Part shown: positions 32,859 through 39,088 of the stretch, one piece after another
Numbering within the stretch: the first letter of the stretch is position 1
Layout of the letters: each line of letters opens with the position of its first letter
Notes under the pieces: generated by a model
What the model was told of the DNA's origin: nothing
The model's input: only the letters and a program-made list of their open reading frames with translations
The model's database searches: none
Translations under genes and position numbers: made by a program
Origin: Nautiliaceae bacterium
Lineage (GTDB): Bacteria; Campylobacterota; Campylobacteria; Campylobacterales; Nautiliaceae
DNA: 42,781 nucleotides
Assembly: GCA_027036005.1 (NCBI GenBank)
Contig: JALVTJ010000016.1
Coordinates: 1-42,781 of the forward strand
Direction: 5' to 3'

Positions 32859-33575
32859 ATGAAAAAGTTTTTATTTTTGATTATTTCCGTAACGCTTTTT
32901 GCAAAGAGTCTTTATATTGCTTCTGCTGCTAATCTCACGTATGTAATGCCTGAAATAAAAAAAGCTTTTAATAAAAAATATCCAAATGTTAAAATAAATT
33001 TAGTTCTTTCGAGTAGCGGAAAATTAACTGCACAAATTTTAAGAGGTGCTCCTTATGATGTTTTTTTATCTGCTAATATGAAATATCCTTTAAAACTTTA
33101 TAAAGCAGGGATAGCAAAAATGCCTCCGAGAATATATGCAAGAGGGGCAATTTGTCTTTTTAGTTTGAAATATAAAGATATTTCTCTTAAAAATTTGGAT
33201 AAATTTAATATTATTGCAATATCCAAACCTAAAACGACTCCTTATGGAAAAGCGGCTATTGAAGCATTTAAAAATGCGGGAATTTATAAAAAAATAAAAT
33301 CAAAATTGGTTTTTGCAGAAACAATACCTGCTGTTTTTTCATATGTAAAAAGTTATGCGGATGTAGGGATAGTGGCGAAATCTACAATTTATTCAAAAAA
33401 CATTAAAAGTTTGGGAACGTTTTATTATAAAGAAATAAATCCACAATTATATCATCCTATAAATCAAGGTATAATTCTTTTATCCCAAAAAAAAGTCGCA
33501 AAAGAATTTTATAATTTTATGTTTAGTAAAAAAGTAAAAAATATATTAAAAAAATACGGATACGATACGATGTGA
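32859..33575 (+). CDS. modA: Molybdate-binding periplasmic protein
   Basis: 238 residues with signal peptide (KKFLFLIISVTLFAKS). The start of the mature part, LYIASAANLTYVMPEIKKAF, and VLSSSGKLTAQILRGAPYDVFLSANMKYP are typical of ModA-type oxyanion-binding proteins; Ser in SSSGKLT and FLSANM correspond to ligand-binding positions. It captures molybdate (or tungstate) for ModBC. GAGGAGAGG ribosome-binding site lies in the structured leader. Confidence 0.92.
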   Translation: MKKFLFLIISVTLFAKSLYIASAANLTYVMPEIKKAFNKKYPNVKINLVLSSSGKLTAQILRGAPYDVFLSANMKYPLKLYKAGIAKMPPRIYARGAICLFSLKYKDISLKNLDKFNIIAISKPKTTPYGKAAIEAFKNAGIYKKIKSKLVFAETIPAVFSYVKSYADVGIVAKSTIYSKNIKSLGTFYYKEINPQLYHPINQGIILLSQKKVAKEFYNFMFSKKVKNILKKYGYDTM

Positions 33576-33576
33576 G

Positions 33577-33646
33577 ATTGGTTATTAGTGTATTAGTTAT
33601 TTGCGCTAATATACAAATACACCAATATACCAATATACCAATACAT
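33577..33646. repeat. Imperfect palindromic repeat, copy 1 (modA-mop gap)
   Basis: ATTGGTTATTAGT (33577-33589) is identical to the start of the element at 34708. The adjacent TATTAGTTATTTGCGC is the inverse of GCAAATAACTAATA in that element. ACCAATAT units then run to about 33646. Together they form a loose palindrome resembling a small dispersed intergenic element. Confidence 0.6.
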
Positions 33647-33664
33647 CACTTTGGAGAATTGAAA

Positions 33665-34039
33665 ATGGAAAATGAAATAACAGCGGTTTTAAAAAATATA
33701 ATTTCGATTAATAATCTTAATTTATTGGAATTTGAAAAAGAAAATCAAAAAATAAATGTTTTAATATTACAAATGAATATCGATTTGAAAATAGGAGAGA
33801 AGGCATTACTTTATATTAAGCCAACGAAACTTTTTTTGAGTAAGGAAAAATGTGAATTCGAAAATGTTTTAAAAGTAAAAGTAAAAAAAATAAAAAAAGG
33901 AAAAATTTTAGCAAATATAATATGTGAAATAACAAATGAAGAACTGGAAGTTTTAATGTTAAAAAATTTTGCTGATTTTGAAACGGAGGCGTATTTAATG
34001 TTTAAAGCAAGCGATATTTCTATAATAGGAAAAATATGA
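33665..34039 (+). CDS. Mop/TOBE-domain molybdate-binding protein
   Basis: 124 residues from ATG 33665, which has GGAG 8 bases upstream. The track start at 33572 would translate the palindromic repeat and is rejected. Two TOBE-like halves are visible: ENEITAVLKNIISINNLNLLEFEKENQKINVLILQ, with KALLYIKPTKLFLSK, and ENVLKVKVKKIKKGKILANIICEITNEELEVLM, ending MFKASDISIIGKI, the usual TOBE end (IKASDV-I). Such di-Mop proteins bind molybdate as storage or regulation. It lies inside the mod operon and overlaps modB by 4 bases. Confidence 0.78.
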   Translation: MENEITAVLKNIISINNLNLLEFEKENQKINVLILQMNIDLKIGEKALLYIKPTKLFLSKEKCEFENVLKVKVKKIKKGKILANIICEITNEELEVLMLKNFADFETEAYLMFKASDISIIGKI

Positions 34040-34719
34040 ATTTTGATTTTTATCCTTTTTATCTTTCGATTAAATTGGCTTTTATAGTAACGATTATTTT
34101 GTTAATTTTGGGAATTCCTTATGCTTGGTTTTTATCAACTACCAAATCCAAAATAAAACCTTTTTTGGAATCAATTACAGCCTTGCCTATTGTTTTACCG
34201 CCTTCCGTGCTGGGATTTTATCTGCTTTTTTTTCTCTCTCCTAATGCATACGTAGGAAAAATATTTTATGAATTATTTAATATAAAATTAGTTTTTTCTT
34301 TCGAAGGTTTGGTTGTAGCAAGTTCGATTTATTCTTTTCCTTTTATGATTCAACCAATTCAGGGCGGATTTGAAAGTATTAATAAAAACATAATAGAAGC
34401 TTCTTATTTAAGCGGTAAAGGTAAATTAATAACGCTTTTTAAAATAATACTACCAAATATTAAACCTTCTTTATTGACGGCAATTGTAATTACATTCGCA
34501 CATACCATAGGAGAATTTGGAGTTGTTTTGATGGTAGGAGGATCAATTCCTAAAAAAACAGAAGTCGCAAGCGTTGCAATTTACGATTATGTTGAAAATC
34601 TCGAATACCCAAAAGCTCATATTTACAGTGCAACTCTTTTGATTATCAGTTTTTTGGTTTTGCTTATTGTTTATTATATTAATCACCGAAAAAAAATAAA
34701 AAGTGGAATTGGTTATTAG
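34036..34719 (+). CDS. modB: Molybdate ABC transporter permease
   Basis: 227 residues, five to six membrane helices. The family segments ALPIVLPPSVLGFYLLFFL and the EAA loop (EASYLSGKGKLITLFKIILPNIKPSLLTAIVITFAHTIGEFGVVLMVGGSIP) are diagnostic for ModB. It forms the inner-membrane channel for molybdate. ATG overlaps the previous stop. The last two codons and the stop (GGT TAT TAG) lie inside the palindromic repeat at 34708, so the natural C-terminus may have been altered. Confidence 0.93.
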   Translation: MNFDFYPFYLSIKLAFIVTIILLILGIPYAWFLSTTKSKIKPFLESITALPIVLPPSVLGFYLLFFLSPNAYVGKIFYELFNIKLVFSFEGLVVASSIYSFPFMIQPIQGGFESINKNIIEASYLSGKGKLITLFKIILPNIKPSLLTAIVITFAHTIGEFGVVLMVGGSIPKKTEVASVAIYDYVENLEYPKAHIYSATLLIISFLVLLIVYYINHRKKIKSGIGY

Positions 34720-34760
34720 TTATTGGTATTTTGGTGCAAATAACTAATATACTAATAACA
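34708..34760. repeat. Imperfect palindromic repeat, copy 2 (modB-modC gap)
   Basis: ATTGGTTATTAGT at the left and ACTAATATACTAATAAC at the right can pair to a stem with GTGC near the centre. The 9-bp outer arms GTTATTAGT/ACTAATAAC are perfect. It shares sequence with the element at 33577, including an inverted 14-base piece, and reads into the end of modB. Confidence 0.65.
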
Positions 34761-34782
34761 AATAAACTAAATGGAGAAAAAA

Positions 34783-35763
34783 ATGAGTTATATACATATT
34801 AATGTAAGTAAAAATTTATTCGGTGCTCAAAAAAATATGAAACTTGAAATGGAATTTAATATCGAAAAAAATGATTTTTTGGCAATAAGCGGAGAGAGCG
34901 GGAGCGGTAAGACTACACTTTTAAGAATAATAGCGGGGCTTGAAGAAGCTAATGGAGAGATAAGGGTAGGAGATGAAATTTGGCTTAGTAATACCAATTT
35001 ACAAACCAGAGATATTGTTTCGTGTGGAAAAGATAAGGAAAAGACGAGGAAGAGAAAAGGAAAAGATAAAGATAAAGATTGTAATGTTTTTAATGGGCTT
35101 TGGTATAAAAACAGATTTTTACCTCCTCAAAAAAGAAAAATAGGGTTTGTTTTTCAGGATTTTGCACTTTTTCCAAATATGAATGTTTTAGAAAATCTTT
35201 TATATGTGCAAAAAGATAAAAAATTAGCGAATAAATTACTTGAAATGGTTGGAATGAAAAATTTAAGCGAAAGATATCCGAATACCCTAAGTGGAGGACA
35301 AAAACAAAGAATTGCTTTATGTAGAGCGTTAATGAGGAAACCTGAAATACTTCTTTTGGACGAGCCTTTTTCTGCTTTGGATGAAAAAAGAAAAGAAGAG
35401 TTGCAAAATGAAATTTATTTTTTTCATAAAGAATTTAATTTAACTACCATAATGGTTTCTCACTCATCTACGGAAATTTATAAACTTGCCGATAAAATGA
35501 TTGAAATAAAAAATGGTAAAATTATAAAAAAAGGAACTCCCAGAGAAATTTTACTAAAAACAAGAGGAAGTGAAAAATTTTCTCTTAAAGGAAGAATTAT
35601 TGATATAATAAATACTGATATTATAAATATTGCAGTTGTTTCTTTGGGGAGTCATATAGTTGAAATTGTCATTTCTCAGAAAGAAGCTGAAAAATTCAAA
35701 AAAAACGATGAAGTAATTATTTCAACAAAAGCTTTTCATCCGAATATAAAGGGAATAAAATGA
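34783..35763 (+). CDS. modC: Molybdate ABC transporter ATPase with low-complexity insert
   Basis: 326 residues from ATG 34783 (GGAG 6 bases upstream; the track ATG at 34771 contains that GGAG). Walker A GESGSGKTTLLRI, Q-loop FVFQDFALFPNMNV, signature TLSGGQKQRIALCRAL, Walker B PEILLLDEPFSALDE and the switch His in MVSHS are all present. A C-terminal TOBE domain (about 265-326) is retained. Between the normal strands (DEIWL and LPPQKRKIGFVFQ) lies an insert of about 25-30 residues, with KDKEKTRKRKGKDKDKD, encoded by purine-rich repeats. Energises molybdate uptake. ATGA overlap with the response regulator gene. Confidence 0.92.
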   Translation: MSYIHINVSKNLFGAQKNMKLEMEFNIEKNDFLAISGESGSGKTTLLRIIAGLEEANGEIRVGDEIWLSNTNLQTRDIVSCGKDKEKTRKRKGKDKDKDCNVFNGLWYKNRFLPPQKRKIGFVFQDFALFPNMNVLENLLYVQKDKKLANKLLEMVGMKNLSERYPNTLSGGQKQRIALCRALMRKPEILLLDEPFSALDEKRKEELQNEIYFFHKEFNLTTIMVSHSSTEIYKLADKMIEIKNGKIIKKGTPREILLKTRGSEKFSLKGRIIDIINTDIINIAVVSLGSHIVEIVISQKEAEKFKKNDEVIISTKAFHPNIKGIK

Positions 35764-36407
35764 AAATATTACTTGTGGAAGATGATGAATTTATAGGAGA
35801 ATCAATTAAGGATTATTTAGAAATGCAGGGAAATAAGGTGGATTATTTTGTTTCTTCAAAAGAAGCATTTGAAAAAATATATCCTACTCATTACGATATT
35901 TTTTTACTTGATGTAAATATGCCCGATATTAATGGATTTGATTTTTATAAAGAAATGAAAAATTATGCGAATGTGCCTGTTATTTTTATTACGGCTTATT
36001 CGGATATAGAACATATTAAAAAAGCATTTGATTTGGGTGCTGCCGATTATATAAAAAAACCGTTTGAACTTGAAGAGCTTGAACTTAGGATTAAAAGACT
36101 TGTATTTAAAAAAACCAATGAAATAAAAATAACTCAAAATTATAAATTCGATCTGGAAAAACTAAGACTTTTTTATAAAGACGAAGAAGTGGATTTAACT
36201 CAGAATGAAAAATATTTTCTTGAACTTTTAATAAAAAATATCGGCAGTGTGGTTGATTTTGAAAAATTCAGAGATTATGTGTGGGATGGAAAGGATATAT
36301 GTGACAATACAATAAGAACACAGGTTAAAAAACTTAGAAAAAAGCTTAAAGAAAATTTTATTACAAACATAAGAGGTATTGGATATAAAATTGAAAAGAG
36401 CAAATGA
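35760..36407 (+). CDS. OmpR/PhoB-family response regulator
   Basis: 215 residues. Receiver domain: acidic pair EDDEF (about 7-11), phospho-acceptor Asp in LLDVNMPDING (about 51), Thr in ITAYSD and Lys in KKPFELEELELRI. C-terminal winged helix (about 125-215) with LTQNEKYFLELLIKN and NTIRTQVKKLRKKLKE...IRGIGYKI, the OmpR/PhoB type that binds direct repeats one helical turn apart. The ATG overlaps the modC stop (ATGA), and the kinase gene overlaps its own 3' end. Lying between mod and a respiratory cytochrome gene, it is the best candidate to bind the repeats at 23962, 32593 and 37998. Confidence 0.92.
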   Translation: MKILLVEDDEFIGESIKDYLEMQGNKVDYFVSSKEAFEKIYPTHYDIFLLDVNMPDINGFDFYKEMKNYANVPVIFITAYSDIEHIKKAFDLGAADYIKKPFELEELELRIKRLVFKKTNEIKITQNYKFDLEKLRLFYKDEEVDLTQNEKYFLELLIKNIGSVVDFEKFRDYVWDGKDICDNTIRTQVKKLRKKLKENFITNIRGIGYKIEKSK

Positions 36408-37998
36408 TTTTAAAATAGATTTGATTTTGGCTTTTTCGCTTTTCGGATTTTTGATTATAATTGTTACAACATATGTTTCAATATATATTTTTAACAAAAT
36501 CGCTACTCAGGAATTTCACGATAAAATAAAACTAATTTCATCAAATATTTACAGAGAATATAATTCAAAAGAAAATACAATTAAGCTAACAACGGATGCA
36601 ATTATTAAAAATGATATTTTTAATTCTACTTTCGAGCCTAATATTAATGTTATAAAATCTATTTTCAAAACAATGCTTTATGCGAATAATGATCTTAAAG
36701 AGATAAATTATTTTAATTACGAAGGCAAAAATATTTTATCTTGTTATAAATTAAATTCCAATGTTTTTTGCGACAAATCTTTTAAAACATTTAACGTAAC
36801 CAATTTTAAAAAAAACAATCAAATTTTAATAAATAGGAAATTTAAAAACAATGCGATTGAATTTGATGCTGCGGCTCCTCTTAAAATAGGAACAATTCCG
36901 GGATTTATAGAAGTTAAGGCTTTAATTAAAAATATTTTTAAGAAAAATGATATATATCATGTGATTTTCATTGATAATAAAGGAGATGTTTTATATTCTA
37001 ATATATATAAAGAAAAAAATTTAAACGATATATTTAATTATCTTTTAAATAAACAGATTTTGAATATGAAAAACGGGTTTGTAAGCGATGAAATTTATGT
37101 GAAAAGCATTGCTCCGAATATGAAAATAATATTTATTCAAAATAAAAAAATTATAGATAAAACCAATGAAATATCAAAAAAAATAACAATTATAATGATT
37201 GTTATTTCTATTTTTTTGGCTATTCCTTTGGGTGTATTTTTTTCAAAACCTCTTTATAATTTTTATCAAATGTTGGATTTGAAAGTTCAAGAAGAGATAG
37301 AAAAAAGAAGACAAAAAGAGCAGATACTTTTTCATCAAAGCAAACTTGCCGCACTTGGAGAAATGTTAGGAAATATAGCACATCAATGGAGACATCCTAT
37401 TACAAGACTTTCTCTTCTTATTCAAAATTTCGATCTTGCTTATAAAAAAGGCAAATTAACACCCGAATTTATCGAAAAATTCAAACAGAACGCTTTAATG
37501 CAGATTAATTATATGTCCGAAACGATAGACGATTTTAGCAATTTTTTTAAAAAAGACACCGAAAAAGTCGAATTTTGCCCTTATGAAGTTATCAACGATG
37601 CTTTGAAACTAATTGAAGGTAGAATAAAAAATAACGGTATTAACGTGGATTTGAAAGTAATTTCAAAAAAACCTCTTTATGGATATAAAAGTGAATTTTC
37701 TCAGGTGATACTTAATATTTTGAATAATGCTATTGATGTATTAAAAAATAAAAATTTGACTGAAAAAAATATTTTTATCAGAATTTATGAAAATAAAATT
37801 GAAATAGAAGATAACGGAGGCGGAGTTAAAGAAGAAATTAAAGATAAAATTTTCGAACCTTATTTTACTACAAAATTTCAATCTCAGGGGACGGGAATAG
37901 GACTTTATATGAGTAAAGTGATAATTACACAACATTTTAGCGGAAAACTTTATTTTTATAATTCTAATAAAGGGGCTGTTTTTGTTATTGAAATATAA
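36379..37998 (+). CDS. Membrane sensor histidine kinase
   Basis: 539 residues. TM1 at about 18-38 and TM2 at about 270-292 flank a periplasmic sensor of about 230 residues with a Cache-like pattern (PNIN-IKSIFKTMLYANNDLKEINYFNYEG). Then a coiled linker, phospho-acceptor His in LAALGEMLGNIAHQWRHPI (about 335), N box LNILNNAIDVL (about 445), G1 EDNGGGV and G2 GTGIGLYMSKVII. The AHQWR-type H box is common in Campylobacterota. TTG start at 36379 or 36391; both overlap the regulator gene. The signal sensed is unknown. Confidence 0.9.
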   Translation: MDIKLKRANDFKIDLILAFSLFGFLIIIVTTYVSIYIFNKIATQEFHDKIKLISSNIYREYNSKENTIKLTTDAIIKNDIFNSTFEPNINVIKSIFKTMLYANNDLKEINYFNYEGKNILSCYKLNSNVFCDKSFKTFNVTNFKKNNQILINRKFKNNAIEFDAAAPLKIGTIPGFIEVKALIKNIFKKNDIYHVIFIDNKGDVLYSNIYKEKNLNDIFNYLLNKQILNMKNGFVSDEIYVKSIAPNMKIIFIQNKKIIDKTNEISKKITIIMIVISIFLAIPLGVFFSKPLYNFYQMLDLKVQEEIEKRRQKEQILFHQSKLAALGEMLGNIAHQWRHPITRLSLLIQNFDLAYKKGKLTPEFIEKFKQNALMQINYMSETIDDFSNFFKKDTEKVEFCPYEVINDALKLIEGRIKNNGINVDLKVISKKPLYGYKSEFSQVILNILNNAIDVLKNKNLTEKNIFIRIYENKIEIEDNGGGVKEEIKDKIFEPYFTTKFQSQGTGIGLYMSKVIITQHFSGKLYFYNSNKGAVFVIEI

Positions 37999-38030
37999 AG
38001 CACTTTTTAAGCACAAAAAATAATTATAAT
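37998..38030 (+). promoter_or_regulatory. Tetraheme cytochrome promoter with PhoB-box-like direct repeat
   Basis: AAGCACT-TTTT-AAGCACA begins at the last base of the kinase stop codon. GCAC to GCAC is 11 bp; 10 bases after the second GCAC comes TATAAT (38025-38030). Geometry is identical to the hao promoter. No -35 hexamer is present. Confidence 0.65.
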
Positions 38031-38048
38031 TTCGAAAAAAGGTTAAAA

Positions 38049-38612
38049 ATGGCTAATAAAAAATTATTTTGGGGAGCTTTAATTTGTGGTGTTGTTTTGG
38101 GACTTGGAGCTTCATATGTTGCTGCTGTGGCAGTCGATAAAACAGGACAGCCGGAATTTTGTGCCAGTTGTCATGAAATGAAACCGATGGTGGACAGCTT
38201 TAAATTAAGTGTTCACGGAGGCAATAATCCCCAAGGGTTTGCAGCACATCATTGCACGGATTGTCATTTGCCGCATAATTCGCTTGCGGGATATTTGATT
38301 GCAAAAGGTATTAGCGGAACAAGAGATGCATTGGCACATATAGGGCTTATAAAAAAAGTTAATTTTAAAGAAAATTTCAATGAAATGGACAATTATGTAT
38401 ATGATAGTGCTTGTTTGCATTGTCATGAAGGTATGAGAGATCCTGAAACTGCTGTTGGGCTTAGTGAAAATATCAAAAAAATTCACGAAATTTATTATTG
38501 GGATGCTAAAAAACAAGGTAAAAAAATAAGCTGTGTAACATGCCATAACGATCAAACAATGACTCATTTTGCTCATCCGAATCTACTGGAAACATTATCT
38601 AACGAAAAATAA
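38049..38612 (+). CDS. Tetraheme NrfH/NapC-family quinol dehydrogenase
   Basis: 187 residues: one N-terminal membrane anchor (LFWGALICGVVLGLGASYVAAVAV) and four haem sites, CASCH, CTDCH, CLHCH and CVTCH. FCASCHEMKPMVDSF with Met near the first haem is typical of NrfH/NapC. Length is closer to NrfH (about 160-180) than NapC (about 200). It takes electrons from menaquinol and delivers them to a periplasmic reductase. No nrfA is nearby, and nap uses NapGH, so Hao is the likely acceptor; the shared promoter motif supports this inference. Confidence 0.88.
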   Translation: MANKKLFWGALICGVVLGLGASYVAAVAVDKTGQPEFCASCHEMKPMVDSFKLSVHGGNNPQGFAAHHCTDCHLPHNSLAGYLIAKGISGTRDALAHIGLIKKVNFKENFNEMDNYVYDSACLHCHEGMRDPETAVGLSENIKKIHEIYYWDAKKQGKKISCVTCHNDQTMTHFAHPNLLETLSNEK

Positions 38613-38665
38613 TTTTCTTTTTTTTCTTTTGTTTTTGTGTTAAAATACCGAAAAAAAGGCTGTCT

Positions 38666-39088
38666 ATGAAAAAAATTTTTTTAGTATTGATCGGTGTAAT
38701 GTTGTTTGCATTTGATTGGAGTGGTAAAGTAGATTGGGCTATTAGCTATAATTTGGCAAAAAATTTAGCAAAAAAAGAGCATAAATTGGTAATGGTTGAC
38801 GTTTCTTTATCGCATTGTCCTCCATGCAGGTATTTGGCAAGTGAAGTTTATACTAATAACAAAGTTGCCGATTATATCAATAAACATTTTATTCCGGTAT
38901 TTTATCTTGCAGATAGAGATTCTATTCCTGTGGAAATTCAAAATTATTTTACAGGTTCAACTCCTACTATCCTTTTTATTAAACCGAGTGGTGAGCTTTT
39001 TTACAGAATGATAGGAGCAAGGCCACCTCAGAATTTTTTAGCTGTTTTAAAAGAAATTAATGCTCATTATGGAGATTCAAATGAATAA
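38666..39088 (+). CDS. Periplasmic thioredoxin-like protein with CPPC motif (second paralogue)
   Basis: 140 residues. Signal peptide (KKIFLVLIGVMLFAFD) and a thioredoxin-like domain with SHCPPCRYLASEVY (about 50) and TGSTPTILFI (cis-Pro). It is clearly related over its whole length to the protein at 21659. It overlaps the ccsBA start by 8 bases (ATGAATAA), pointing to translational coupling and a role in reducing apocytochrome thiols for haem attachment (the CcsX/ResA job). TAAAAT 20 bases upstream may be its -10 element. Confidence 0.82.
   Translation: MKKIFLVLIGVMLFAFDWSGKVDWAISYNLAKNLAKKEHKLVMVDVSLSHCPPCRYLASEVYTNNKVADYINKHFIPVFYLADRDSIPVEIQNYFTGSTPTILFIKPSGELFYRMIGARPPQNFLAVLKEINAHYGDSNE

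Noticed and set aside
33572-33664. N-terminal 31 residues of the Mop/TOBE ORF
   Set aside because: They are translated from the palindromic repeat (HQYTNIPIHH), and ATG 33665 has a proper GGAG site.
39060-39080. ccsBA start at 39060
   Set aside because: ATG 39081 has GGAG at 6 bases and gives the usual short cytoplasmic N-terminus.
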